DNA from: Aestuariivivens sediminis
GTDB lineage: Bacteria; Bacteroidota; Bacteroidia; Flavobacteriales; Flavobacteriaceae
DNA length: 64,000 bases
Direction of reading: 5' to 3'
NCBI RefSeq assembly: GCF_022662105.1
Contig: NZ_JAKMCP010000003.1
Span: 248,001-312,000, forward strand
The position numbers and the translations under genes are program-made. Positions 42,523 to 52,266 of the stretch are shown here, one piece after another (within the stretch, counting starts at the first letter, position 1; every line of letters begins with the position of its first letter). The notes under the pieces were generated by a model. It saw only the letters and a program-made list of their open reading frames with translations, was not told the origin of the DNA and ran no database searches.

Positions 42523-44817
42523 TCATGCAGGTATAACTGTAATGATGACACTTTTGGAGGCCGGTGTTTTAGCAGTGTGTGCAAAACTGTCCAAAGGAAC
42601 TAAAACATTAGTTTCCGGAAAATAAGTAGCACAACAATTTTTAGGGATATCATAACCCACTACCTTAAAGTTATGTGCTTCCCTGACTGTTTCTTTATAA
42701 TGCGATTTTATATGCACGATTTGCTTTTCCTCAAGTTGCCGTTCTTTCATGTCTTCAACATTCATGAAGATAACACGTCTTTCATTGAAAATACCGCGAT
42801 ACCGATCATTAAGTCCGTAAATGGTGGTATTGAACTGATCATGGCTACGAATGGTCATCATAATTAATTCTTCCCCTTTAAGGGTCCATTTTGGCAATTT
42901 GTTCAAGGTGAAATTTGCTTTACCGGTTTTGGTGTTAAATTGCCTTAATCTGGCACCATTAGGCAAATAAAATCCGGATGGATCTTTTATGCGCTCGTTA
43001 TAATTCTGAAATCCTGAAACCACCTCCTCTATATCATCGCGAACAAGATTATAGTCGTCTTTATATTGCAACCAATTAACCTGTGAACGCTCTCCCAAGG
43101 TAGCATGCGCAATACCACAAACAACAGCTACTTCACTCAGCAATTTATCGGAACAGGGGTTTAAAACCCCTTTGGTTGATGACACAATGCCCATAGAGTT
43201 CTCGATACTCTGAATCTGCTCTCCTGATTTTTGATAATCTTTTTCGGTCCGCCCTAAACAGGGTAGAATAAGAGCCTCCTTACCAGTGACCAAATGTGAT
43301 CTATTCAGTTTGGTACTCACGTGTACAGTTAGATTACAATTTTCTAAGGCCTTTGCCGAGTACAGGGTGTCTGGAACCGCCGCAATAAAATTTCCTCCCA
43401 GCCCAAAGAACACTTTGGCTCTCTTTTCATACATGGCCTTAATGGCTTCAATTACAGAATAACCATGCTTATTACTCGGTTTAAATCCATATTTATCTTC
43501 AATTTTATCCAGAAAACTTTGTGGGGCTGCTTCCCAAATACCCACTGTTCTATCACCCTGTACATTGGAGTGCCCTCGAACCGGACATGTTCCGGCCCCA
43601 TCTTTTCCAATACTTCCTTTAAGTAATAGTAAATTAACCAATTCCCTAATATTGTCAACGGCATTTTCATGTTGTGTCAGACCCATGGCCCAGCAAATTA
43701 TAATTTTATTGTTGTTCAGGATCAATTGTAATGCAGCGTCAAATGTGTCCCGGGGTATTCCAGCGGACTTTAGGCAATCCTCAAAATCATAAGATTTTAA
43801 ATCTGAAATAAACGCTTGATATCCATGCGTATGTTTTTCAATAAAATCGTGATCAAATACCTTTCCAATAGTTTCTTCTTTTTCTAATAATTTTAGCAGA
43901 ATGGCTTTAAAAAAAGCCACATCCCCATTTATAGACAGCGGCACATAAAGGTCTGCTAAAATGGTACCTCCGGTTACCATTTTCATTGGGTTCTGTGGAT
44001 TGGTAAATTTAATGAGGCCGGCTTCAGGTAAGGGGTTCACGGCGATAATCTTTCCTCCGTTTCTTTTGCACTTTTCCAGAGCTGAAAGCATCCGGGGATG
44101 ATTGGTTCCCGGGTTTTGACCAACCACCATTATGACTTCTGCTTTATACAAATCATCTAAGGTAACCGACCCTTTTCCTATTCCTAAAGTTTCTGATAAT
44201 GCTGTGCCACTAGCCTCATGGCACATATTGGAGCAATCCGGTAAATTGGAAGTTCCGTATTCACGCACAAATAACTGATACAAAAATGCAGCTTCATTAG
44301 TCGTCCTACCTGAAGTATAAAAAACGGCTTCATCAGGATGATCCAATGACTTGAGGTGCGTTGCTATTTTATTAAAGGCCTCTTCCCAAGACAAAGGTCT
44401 GTAATATTTTGATCCCCTTTTCAATAACATGGGCTCAGCCAATCGGCCAGATTTTCCAAGATCAAAATCGGACCAATCGGCTAATTCATCAACAGAATAT
44501 TTACTGAAGAAAGTGCGTCCAATGGTTTTATTTTGCGCTTCTTCTGCAATAGCCTTGATACCATTTTCACAGTATTCTCCCCATAAAGAGCGCTCATCAT
44601 CTGGATCGGGCCATGCACATCCCGGGCAATCAAATCCACCTTTCTGATTCATTTTCAAGGAAAGCTTAAGAGCTTTACTTAAGCCTATATACTTTTGAGC
44701 ATGATTCAAAGCATGGGTAATTCCTTTAATACCAGCACTGTTATTCGCCCGTTCTTTAATTTTCAAGTTTGTGAATTCTTCAGGTGCTAACGCCCTTTTG
44801 TCCTTCGATTGATTCAT
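42523..44817 (-). CDS. FdhF/YdeP-family molybdopterin oxidoreductase
   Basis: A DMSO-reductase-superfamily protein of 764 residues matching the YdeP/FdhF-like group (FDCPGCAWPDPDD, FYTSGRTTNEAAFLYQLF, GHSNVQGDRTVGI, IRSHDQFNTTIYG). The metal ligand is probably the cysteine in DCSNMCHEASG. The N terminus has only one CxxC plus a later cysteine, so a normal [4Fe-4S] cluster is doubtful, as in YdeP. No Tat signal is seen, so it is cytoplasmic. The substrate is unknown; E. coli YdeP is linked to acid resistance. It is a single gene, divergent from the LacI-type regulator. No FdhD maturation gene lies in the window. Confidence 0.88.
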   Translation of the reverse strand: MNQSKDKRALAPEEFTNLKIKERANNSAGIKGITHALNHAQKYIGLSKALKLSLKMNQKGGFDCPGCAWPDPDDERSLWGEYCENGIKAIAEEAQNKTIGRTFFSKYSVDELADWSDFDLGKSGRLAEPMLLKRGSKYYRPLSWEEAFNKIATHLKSLDHPDEAVFYTSGRTTNEAAFLYQLFVREYGTSNLPDCSNMCHEASGTALSETLGIGKGSVTLDDLYKAEVIMVVGQNPGTNHPRMLSALEKCKRNGGKIIAVNPLPEAGLIKFTNPQNPMKMVTGGTILADLYVPLSINGDVAFFKAILLKLLEKEETIGKVFDHDFIEKHTHGYQAFISDLKSYDFEDCLKSAGIPRDTFDAALQLILNNNKIIICWAMGLTQHENAVDNIRELVNLLLLKGSIGKDGAGTCPVRGHSNVQGDRTVGIWEAAPQSFLDKIEDKYGFKPSNKHGYSVIEAIKAMYEKRAKVFFGLGGNFIAAVPDTLYSAKALENCNLTVHVSTKLNRSHLVTGKEALILPCLGRTEKDYQKSGEQIQSIENSMGIVSSTKGVLNPCSDKLLSEVAVVCGIAHATLGERSQVNWLQYKDDYNLVRDDIEEVVSGFQNYNERIKDPSGFYLPNGARLRQFNTKTGKANFTLNKLPKWTLKGEELIMMTIRSHDQFNTTIYGLNDRYRGIFNERRVIFMNVEDMKERQLEEKQIVHIKSHYKETVREAHNFKVVGYDIPKNCCATYFPETNVLVPLDSFAHTAKTPASKSVIITVIPA

Positions 44818-44940
44818 TCTAATGGCTTATATCTATCAAATATCGCATTTTTAAAAAATTATCTGTTAATACATCCTTATATTTTCTAAAAACAAAAGCA
44901 AAAATATTTTACATTAGACGATAATTTACGTGGGTTTATA

Positions 44941-45972
44941 ATGAAAAAGAAAATTACCTTAAAAGACATAGCTACGACCTTTGGGGTGTCTATTGCTACC
45001 GTTTCAAAAGCACTTAATGATAGCTACGATATCAGCACAAAAACCAAACAGAAGATTCAAGAATATGCCAAAGAACACCATTATAAACCAAATGTTATTG
45101 CTCTCAACTTACTTAATAAAAAAACCAAAACGATTGGGGTGGTTATACCCAATATAATGAATAGCTTTTTTGCCAAGGCCTTCGTGGGCATAGAAAACAT
45201 GGCTTCTCAAAACGGTTATCAGCTTGTATCCTGTATTTCAAACGAATCTTATGAAAAAGAGGTGAAAACAATCGAACTGTTAAAGTATGGTGATTTAGAT
45301 GGTCTTATCATTTCCTTAGCCGAGGAAACCCAGGTGAAGCAGAATTTCACACATCTTCAAAATACCATTAATGAAGGTATTCCAGTTGTGATGTTCGATC
45401 GGGTTTCGGATTCCGTTTCATGTGATAAAATCATTGTAAATGATTTAGAAAGCGCCTATTCAGCCACTAAACATTTGCTGCAATCCGGATGCCATCGAGT
45501 GGCCCTAATTTCCATCATTGATAATTTGAGTGTTGGAAAACTACGGGTAGAAGGCTATAAAAAGGCCATTACAGAATATGACATGCCTATAGAGGAACGA
45601 CTCATTATTCGCATTGGCAATCACGAAGACTTTGATACTATTATGAAAGTAACACTCTCGGATAAAACTATTGATGGCCTTATCTGCCTGGAAGAAAATG
45701 CGGCCGTGAATGCTTTAAAAATAGTCAAACAAATGGGCTATGCCATTCCAAATGAAATGTCTATTATCTGTTTTACAAATGGTAAACTTTTACAACATCT
45801 TACCCCCTCTATATCAGCCATTAGTCAACATGGAAAACATATTGGTGAAACCGCCGTTAACATGCTTATTGACCGTATAGAAAATGCGGTAACAGATCAA
45901 CCTTTTATTACGAAAATGATAAAAACAAGTTTGATTCCCAGAGAAAGCACAAGACCCGTTAAATTAATATAG
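44941..45972 (+). CDS. LacI-family regulator of the xylose locus
   Basis: A repressor of 343 residues with the N-terminal LacI HTH (ITLKDIATTFGVSIATVSKALND), the hinge helix region (HYKPNVIALNL) and a periplasmic-binding-protein-like effector domain (TIGVVIPNIMNSFFAKAFVGIE). It converges with the symporter gene, leaving only 7 bases between stops. Position next to the xylose symporter, isomerase and kinase genes suggests that it controls them in response to xylose or a derivative. I did not find a clear palindromic operator upstream of xylB. Confidence 0.93.
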   Translation: MKKKITLKDIATTFGVSIATVSKALNDSYDISTKTKQKIQEYAKEHHYKPNVIALNLLNKKTKTIGVVIPNIMNSFFAKAFVGIENMASQNGYQLVSCISNESYEKEVKTIELLKYGDLDGLIISLAEETQVKQNFTHLQNTINEGIPVVMFDRVSDSVSCDKIIVNDLESAYSATKHLLQSGCHRVALISIIDNLSVGKLRVEGYKKAITEYDMPIEERLIIRIGNHEDFDTIMKVTLSDKTIDGLICLEENAAVNALKIVKQMGYAIPNEMSIICFTNGKLLQHLTPSISAISQHGKHIGETAVNMLIDRIENAVTDQPFITKMIKTSLIPRESTRPVKLI

Positions 45973-45979
45973 TATCCGG

Positions 45980-47596
45980 CTAACCCGTAAAATAGGTGAG
46001 CACTGAAATGACAACAATGACTAATAGGACAGATAGTATAATATCTATTTGATCAAAACTGTCTTTACTGGCTTTCTTTTGTTCGATGGATAGGGTTCCA
46101 AAAGCCAATCCCTTAATACTTTCATAATTGGGAGCCTGAGAGACCAGACTAACGACCACACAAACAACAGCAGAAAATAAAAACATAAATATGGCCATAT
46201 GGGCAAAATTTATCGCTGCAAAGGCATGAGCAATGCCTTGTAAACTATCGATGTTAATTTCAGCAGCAATTCGCAATGCGGCCACAAAAAGACCAGCCAT
46301 TAAGGTAACAATGGCTCCCTTTGCATTTACGCGTTTCCATAAAATCCCTAATACAAAGACAGCTGTAATTGGAGGTGCGATATAGGATTGTACACTTTGT
46401 AAATATTTGTAAAGGGTACCACCACCTATTTTTTCCATGATAGGTATCCAAATAATTCCTAAGAACACTACAATAGCCGTTGCCAACTGTCCAATTTTAA
46501 CCAATCGCTTTTCGGTCATGTGTGGTTTTAATTTTTTATAAATATCAATGGTGAAAATAGTAGAACACGAGTTAAAAACGGAAGCTAGGGAACTCATAAG
46601 GGCAGCCATTAAACCCCCTGCTACAAGACCCTTGAGCCCTACGGGAAGTAAGGCCTTGACCATTACCGGGAAAACCTGATCTGCCCGATCATAGCTTAAG
46701 ACCCCCTTTTGTGCAAGTGCAAAAGCAATGATACCTGGTATTAAAAAAATAAATATCGGTAATATTTTTAGGTAAGCTCCGAATATAGCACCTCGTCTAC
46801 CTATTTTAATATTATTAGCCGCTAAGGTTCTTTGAACTATATATTGATCGGTACACCAATACCAAACCCCAACCACTGTTCCACCAAATAAAAGGCCGGT
46901 CCATGGAAAATCCGGGTCACTAACGGGGCGCCACATATTAAAATGTTCAGATCCTACCGTAGCCCGTAATTCTGACCACCCTCCAACTTCATGTAAACCC
47001 AAATACGTTATGGTTACGGACCCTGCAATAAGAATAACCGTTTGAAGGGTTTCAGTATAAATGACCGCCTTCATCCCTCCTATAATGGTATAAATACCGG
47101 TAAATACAACAATTCCTATTGCTCCATACCAAAAGGGAATACCTAACAATTCGGACACAACAATACCACCGGCATAAATCGTTACCGATACCTTGGTAAT
47201 GACATATCCGGCTAATGAAAACACCGATAAAAACCAACGCGAACGGGCATCAAATCGTTTTTCAAGAAATTCCGGCATGGTAAAAGCCCCACTTCTGATA
47301 TAAAACGGCAGAAATAACCAACCCAGAAGTAATACGATCCATGCATGTAATTCATAGTGCGCCATAGGCATACCTGATTCGGCTCCTGTACCAGCCAAAC
47401 CAACAACATGCTCTGAACCTATATTGGAAGCAAAAATTGAGGCCCCAATAACGAACCATCCCACGTTTCTACCTGCTAAAAAATAGTCCTCCGTATTCCT
47501 ATTTTTTTGTAAAATAACCCAAACAGCAACGGCCATTAATGCTAAAAAGTACACTCCTAATACGACCCAGTCTAAGCCTTCCAATACCGAATTCAT
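45980..47596 (-). CDS. Sodium/sugar symporter of the SSS family, probable xylose transporter
   Basis: A membrane protein of 538 residues with about 14 hydrophobic segments, of the solute:sodium symporter family (SGLT type). Family blocks are the N-terminal DYFLAGRNVGWFVIGASIFASNIGSEH and the later GLMAALMSSLASVFNSCSTIFTIDIYKK, which is the sodium-site region. It starts 4 bases after xylA on the same strand, the last gene of xylB-xylA-symporter. Xylose is the likely substrate, from context; related SSS carriers move glucose or galactose. Confidence 0.92.
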   Translation of the reverse strand: MNSVLEGLDWVVLGVYFLALMAVAVWVILQKNRNTEDYFLAGRNVGWFVIGASIFASNIGSEHVVGLAGTGAESGMPMAHYELHAWIVLLLGWLFLPFYIRSGAFTMPEFLEKRFDARSRWFLSVFSLAGYVITKVSVTIYAGGIVVSELLGIPFWYGAIGIVVFTGIYTIIGGMKAVIYTETLQTVILIAGSVTITYLGLHEVGGWSELRATVGSEHFNMWRPVSDPDFPWTGLLFGGTVVGVWYWCTDQYIVQRTLAANNIKIGRRGAIFGAYLKILPIFIFLIPGIIAFALAQKGVLSYDRADQVFPVMVKALLPVGLKGLVAGGLMAALMSSLASVFNSCSTIFTIDIYKKLKPHMTEKRLVKIGQLATAIVVFLGIIWIPIMEKIGGGTLYKYLQSVQSYIAPPITAVFVLGILWKRVNAKGAIVTLMAGLFVAALRIAAEINIDSLQGIAHAFAAINFAHMAIFMFLFSAVVCVVVSLVSQAPNYESIKGLAFGTLSIEQKKASKDSFDQIDIILSVLLVIVVISVLTYFTG

Positions 47597-47600
47597 AGGT

Positions 47601-48926
47601 TTAGATATATTGGTTTATAATATTTTCAAATAATTCCTGTTTCCCACTTACTAAAGGTAATTCTCCATTATCCAGAGCGATTTTATATAAATCGGAAAGT
47701 GTCAGCTTCCCTTCTTCAAAGGCTTTGCCATTTCCAGTATCAAACGAACTGTAGCGCTCCTTTCTTAATTTTTCATACGGTGATGAGGATATAATTTTAT
47801 CCGCGGTCAATAATGCCCTTGCAAACGTATCTGCGCCTCCTATATGCGCATGGAAAACATCATCGATATCGGTCGAGTTTCTTCTTATTTTGGCATCAAA
47901 ATTTACACCACCCCCTTGTAAACCGCCAGCTTTGAGAAATACCAGCATTGCCTCGGTCGTTTCTTGGATATTATTTGGGAATTGATCCGTATCCCAACCG
48001 TTTTGGTAATCACCCCTATTAGCGTCTATACTTCCAAGCATACCTGCTTTGGCTGCCACTTCCAATTCATGTTGGAAGGTGTGTTGCGCCAGGGTGGCAT
48101 GGTTAACTTCAATATTAATCTTAAAATCTTTATCCAGACCATATGCTTTCAAGAAACCAATTGCCGTTGCTGTATCAAAATCGTATTGATGTTTTGATGG
48201 TTCCATGGGTTTAGGTTCTATAAAAAAGGTGCCTGTAAATCCTTGACTACGCGCATAATCTCTGGCTATGGTTAGAAATTGTGCCATATGGTCCAATTCA
48301 CGACCCATATCGGTATTCAATAAACTCATGTAACCTTCACGACCACCCCAAAACACATAATTTTCCCCGTTGAGTTTTATGGTTGCATCCAACGCCAATT
48401 TTACCTGTCCGCCAGCCCTGGCTAGAATATTAAACTCCGGGTTGGTCGCTGCACCATTCATATATCGTGGATTGGAAAAACAATTGGCTGTTCCCCAGAG
48501 CAATTTTATTCCTGAAGTCTTTTGCTTGACTTTAATATAATCTGTAATGCTATCTAATCGCCTTTCAGATTCCAAAAATGTGGGAGCTTCGGCAATTAAA
48601 TCGAAATCATGAAAACAGAAATAATCGAACCCCATTTTACTAATAAATTCAAATGCGGCATCAGCCTTATCCTTTGCTGCCTGAAGGGGATCTGAAGATT
48701 GATCCCATTCAAAAGTTTGTGTGCCCGGGCCAAAAGGATCAGCACCTTTACCACAGAAGGTGTGCCAATAGGCTACAGCAAATTTGAAATGCTCTCGCAT
48801 GGTCTTTCCAGCGACAACTTGATCTGGATTATAATATTTAAATGCCAATGGATTATCGGATTCTTTTCCTTCATAGTTTATATCACCAATTCCTTTGTAA
48901 TATTCCCGGTCTCCAATTATTGCCAT
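47601..48926 (-). CDS. xylA: Xylose isomerase
   Basis: XylA (441 aa, the long class II form) converts D-xylose to D-xylulose. Visible are [14 protein letters not shown], the catalytic histidine region [11 protein letters not shown], the metal-binding [37 protein letters not shown], and [19 protein letters not shown] with the aspartates of the second metal site. It lies 20 bases after xylB. Cytoplasmic tetramer in relatives. Confidence 0.98.
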   Translation of the reverse strand: MAIIGDREYYKGIGDINYEGKESDNPLAFKYYNPDQVVAGKTMREHFKFAVAYWHTFCGKGADPFGPGTQTFEWDQSSDPLQAAKDKADAAFEFISKMGFDYFCFHDFDLIAEAPTFLESERRLDSITDYIKVKQKTSGIKLLWGTANCFSNPRYMNGAATNPEFNILARAGGQVKLALDATIKLNGENYVFWGGREGYMSLLNTDMGRELDHMAQFLTIARDYARSQGFTGTFFIEPKPMEPSKHQYDFDTATAIGFLKAYGLDKDFKINIEVNHATLAQHTFQHELEVAAKAGMLGSIDANRGDYQNGWDTDQFPNNIQETTEAMLVFLKAGGLQGGGVNFDAKIRRNSTDIDDVFHAHIGGADTFARALLTADKIISSSPYEKLRKERYSSFDTGNGKAFEEGKLTLSDLYKIALDNGELPLVSGKQELFENIINQYI

Positions 48927-48946
48927 AATATTAATTATTTTTAGGA

Positions 48947-50434
48947 TTATACATTATTCAATATAAGTTCCAATTCATATTTCCAATTTTTATAGGCCTT
49001 TTGGTAAGGGCTTTTATCCCTTAAAGGCAAAAAGGTCATGACATGGTCATTATTCATTATTGATTTTCCAAAACTTTCTAAATCGCCATTATGCAGGCCT
49101 GCTGCGCGTGCTGCCCCTATAGCTCCGGTGGTATTGTATATTTCTATTTCCTGATCGATCAAAGTTGCAACGGTAGTGGCAAAAATTTCGGATCGGAATA
49201 AATTGTCGTTTCCTGCCCGTATCACCTTTGCTCGGATACCGTCTGATTTTAATATTTCCATCCCATAAACGAATGAAAATGCAATACCTTCCAATGCTGC
49301 CCGGCACAAGTGCCCTTTATGATGGTTATTTAAATTCACGTTAACGATTCTGGTTCCTAATTCTTTATTGTTTAACATGCGTTCGGCTCCATTTCCAAAT
49401 GGTATTAAACAAACCCCATCCGATCCAACTCTAACTTCCGATGCCATTAAGTTCATCTCGTCATATGAATTAACGGCCAAATTATTCAATAACCAACGGT
49501 ATTGAATACCTGCTCCATTGATGCATAGTAATTTACCGATACGGGTTTCTTTTTCCCTATGATGGTTAACATGCGCAAAATTATTTACCCGGGCATTTTC
49601 CTTTACAGATAAGTTATCCGTTATGGCATAAAAAACCCCTGAAGTGCCTCCGGTAGCTGCCACTTCACCCGGATTAAATACATTAAGGGACACGGCGTTA
49701 TTTGGTTGGTCTCCGGCTCTGTAATATATTGGTGTGCCCGATGCTATACCGCTTTCTTCTTCCCCTTTTTTATCAACAACGGACTGGACTCCAAAAGTTT
49801 CTGTTATATCCGGAACCAAAGCCCGATCAATACCGTAATAGTCCAATAACATATTAGCGATATCATTCTCTTTAAAGTTCCACAAAATCCCTTCAGATAA
49901 TCCGGATAGAGTGGTATTTATGGTATTCGAAAATTTATAGGCAATAAAATCACCCGGTAGCATGAATTTGTAAATGTTCTGATACGTGTTGGGTTCGTTA
50001 TCTTTAACCCATTTTAGTTTTGACGCAGTGAAATTGGCTGGTGAATTAAGTAATTGTGAAGCGCATTTTTCTTCCCCAAGATCTTCGAAGGCCTTATTTC
50101 CAATGTTTACCGCTCGGCTATCACACCATATGATACTTTTTCTTAGTGGAACACCATTATGGTCGACCACAACCAAGCCATGCATTTGATATGATATGCC
50201 GATGCCCTTTATTTGCGTTTTCGAAATATGATATTCTTTTTTTATCCGTTTTATGGCATTACAACAATGGATCCACCAATCTTCGGGGTTTTGCTCAGCC
50301 CATCCATTTTTTTGGGCATACATACCCATTTCCTGCTTTGGTTCCTGAACAACTCCCAAACTTCTCCCAGTGGCTTCCTCTACCAAAGCGGCCTTAATAC
50401 TTGAACTGCCTATGTCTAATCCTAAATAATACAA
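48947..50434 (-). CDS. xylB: Xylulokinase
   Basis: XylB (495 aa) is a FGGY-family kinase that phosphorylates D-xylulose to xylulose-5-phosphate for the pentose phosphate pathway. The N-terminal phosphate loop [15 protein letters not shown], the catalytic aspartate region around [13 protein letters not shown] and the C-terminal [18 protein letters not shown] are all recognised. It heads the minus-strand xyl operon. A TACTTTTG -7 match lies about 25 bases upstream. Confidence 0.96.
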   Translation of the reverse strand: MYYLGLDIGSSSIKAALVEEATGRSLGVVQEPKQEMGMYAQKNGWAEQNPEDWWIHCCNAIKRIKKEYHISKTQIKGIGISYQMHGLVVVDHNGVPLRKSIIWCDSRAVNIGNKAFEDLGEEKCASQLLNSPANFTASKLKWVKDNEPNTYQNIYKFMLPGDFIAYKFSNTINTTLSGLSEGILWNFKENDIANMLLDYYGIDRALVPDITETFGVQSVVDKKGEEESGIASGTPIYYRAGDQPNNAVSLNVFNPGEVAATGGTSGVFYAITDNLSVKENARVNNFAHVNHHREKETRIGKLLCINGAGIQYRWLLNNLAVNSYDEMNLMASEVRVGSDGVCLIPFGNGAERMLNNKELGTRIVNVNLNNHHKGHLCRAALEGIAFSFVYGMEILKSDGIRAKVIRAGNDNLFRSEIFATTVATLIDQEIEIYNTTGAIGAARAAGLHNGDLESFGKSIMNNDHVMTFLPLRDKSPYQKAYKNWKYELELILNNV

Positions 50435-50456
50435 TTAATAACGAAAGTGGTTTTTT

Positions 50457-50464
50457 CAAAAGTA
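50457..50464 (-). promoter_or_regulatory. -7 promoter element of xylB
   Basis: Minus-strand TACTTTTG fits TAnnTTTG and predicts a start near 50450, with a leader of about 15 bases to the xylB ATG. No -33 TTG is clear. Confidence 0.4.
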
Positions 50465-50603
50465 GGTATAGATGACCCATTCTCCATTAAAATTGTCTAA
50501 ATTAGATGTCATAACCCTCAGGGAGCATAACGGTAACTATTTAAATTTCAATATTTTAATATTAAGAATAGGCCTACTTAAAGGTTTTCGTAATTTTTCA
50601 TAT

Positions 50604-51230
50604 TTAAAGATTATCTGTATCATAACCCTGCTTACGATAAGTCTTATAGTCTTCCATGGTATCCAGATCAGCATTATTGAATTCAGGCCTTAAATAGGTA
50701 ATAAAATGCTGGTTTTTATCCACTATACTTTTTGCACCAACATCTGAATTTAATTGGCGTAATTGGTCGAGATAGGACAGGTCAAAAAGAACAGGAACAC
50801 CATGACTCTGGTGTTGATAAGAGGTACTGATAATTTGATTCCTACCTGGTAAAAAAACTGAAATCATGTTATTGAGGTAGTCAGGAGTAACAAAAGGTTG
50901 ATCTGCCAATGTAATCAAAATGCCATCCGGCTTTAAAACTTGCTCCTTTATATAATTGGAAGCCATGGCAATAGACATCCCCAATCCCATTGACCAATCC
51001 GTATTATTTAAAACGGTTACAGGAAAACGATCAACTTTTTGGTTTATGTAATCATAATTGGCCCCTAACACAACAATAATTTCTGTTGCTACCGTTTTTA
51101 GGGCATTTTTTACAACATGTCCCAATAAGTAATCTTCCCCCCATGGTAACAACTGTTTTGGAGCACCCATTCTTCGTGAAGCTCCAGCAGCCAAAATAAC
51201 CAAGGCTACATTCGTGGTTTTAGCAGGCAC
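50604..51230 (-). CDS. MocA-like molybdenum cofactor nucleotidyltransferase
   Basis: A nucleotidyltransferase of 208 residues of the MocA/MobA-like group. The N terminus shows VILAAGASRRMGAPKQLLP, and TLADQPFV carries the metal-binding aspartate. MocA relatives transfer CMP to Mo-molybdopterin, giving the MCD cofactor used by the xanthine oxidase family. This fits its place as the last gene in an operon with a molybdenum hydroxylase and XdhC. It differs from the MobA encoded in the Moco operon, which makes the guanine form. Confidence 0.9.
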   Translation of the reverse strand: MPAKTTNVALVILAAGASRRMGAPKQLLPWGEDYLLGHVVKNALKTVATEIIVVLGANYDYINQKVDRFPVTVLNNTDWSMGLGMSIAMASNYIKEQVLKPDGILITLADQPFVTPDYLNNMISVFLPGRNQIISTSYQHQSHGVPVLFDLSYLDQLRQLNSDVGAKSIVDKNQHFITYLRPEFNNADLDTMEDYKTYRKQGYDTDNL

Positions 51231-51232
51231 AA

Positions 51233-52258
51233 CTATAATTTATTATGATGTATTTTCCCGTTTTTTTTACTTAACGACATAGGGTTTTGTTGACGTGTAA
51301 ATGCCAATATTTCCGAAATAATAGAAATGGCAATTTCCTCAGGAGTTTCGGAACCAATATTTAACCCCGCGGGTCCATGGATGCACTCCAAAAACCTGTC
51401 TTCAATTTCAGGAGAATATTCAATAAATTGGTTCAATAAATCGTCCCGTCGCTTGGATGGACCCAACAAACCTATATAGGCCGGACTGGTCTGTTTAAGG
51501 GCCACGAGATACCGTAAATCATTAGCAAAGTTATGAGTCATGAGTACAACTGCGGTTTGCTCATCTATGTTTTCTACTTCAATAGTTTCTGGAGTTGTAC
51601 TAATGAAAGCAGTAGCTCCGGGGAAATTTTCAATAGACTTATGTTCTTTAATCCCAGCAATTATAGTAACTTCCCATCCCGTTAATGCCGCATAACTACA
51701 AAGTTTTACAGCATCGTGTTCTGCACCAATTATAATCATTTTAAAACAAGGTGCCATCGGTTGTTTCAATACAGGGAGTGGATTGCTTTTATAATTTATT
51801 GAAGGATTGGATATGGAAAATAAGAGATTTTCAATTATAAGATAAGATCCTAAACCATTTAATGGCCCTGCTTTCTTTTCAAAAAATGAATGTATTTCGA
51901 ATTTGGTTCTATGCTTTAAACAGGCAAAAAAAGCACTGGAAAAACCATCCTCTGGATCAAATAATTCCAATAATATGTACAGTATTCCCTCACAACCTAA
52001 TCTGTAGCGTCCATCATAAGTCATCATCTTGGACCGTCCGGTTTTAAAAACAGATTGAGCCTGTAGGCAAACTTCTTTTTCTACACATCCTCCACTTACT
52101 GCACCTACCATATCCCCATTTTCGAGGACAAGCATTCGCACACCAGGTCTACGATATGATGAACCATCCAAGGCCACCACCGAAGCTAAAACCGATTTAT
52201 TACCTTGCTGTTTTGCAAGTAGGGCGTTTTCAACTATGTTTTTAAATTCATGTGTCAT
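51233..52258 (-). CDS. XdhC/CoxI-family molybdenum hydroxylase maturation factor
   Basis: A protein of 341 residues. The N-terminal XdhC/CoxI domain (ALLAKQQGNKSVLASVVALDGSSYRRPG, MVGAVSGGCVEKEV) and the C-terminal Rossmann domain (FKMIIIGAEHDAVKLCSYAALTG; later YIGLLGPSKRRDDLL, GLNIGSETPEEIAISI) are both present. XdhC binds sulfurated Moco and delivers it to xanthine-dehydrogenase-family enzymes. It starts 8 bases after the large-subunit gene and ends 2 bases before the MocA-like gene. Confidence 0.94.
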   Translation of the reverse strand: MTHEFKNIVENALLAKQQGNKSVLASVVALDGSSYRRPGVRMLVLENGDMVGAVSGGCVEKEVCLQAQSVFKTGRSKMMTYDGRYRLGCEGILYILLELFDPEDGFSSAFFACLKHRTKFEIHSFFEKKAGPLNGLGSYLIIENLLFSISNPSINYKSNPLPVLKQPMAPCFKMIIIGAEHDAVKLCSYAALTGWEVTIIAGIKEHKSIENFPGATAFISTTPETIEVENIDEQTAVVLMTHNFANDLRYLVALKQTSPAYIGLLGPSKRRDDLLNQFIEYSPEIEDRFLECIHGPAGLNIGSETPEEIAISIISEILAFTRQQNPMSLSKKNGKIHHNKL

Positions 52259-52266
52259 AACCCAAT

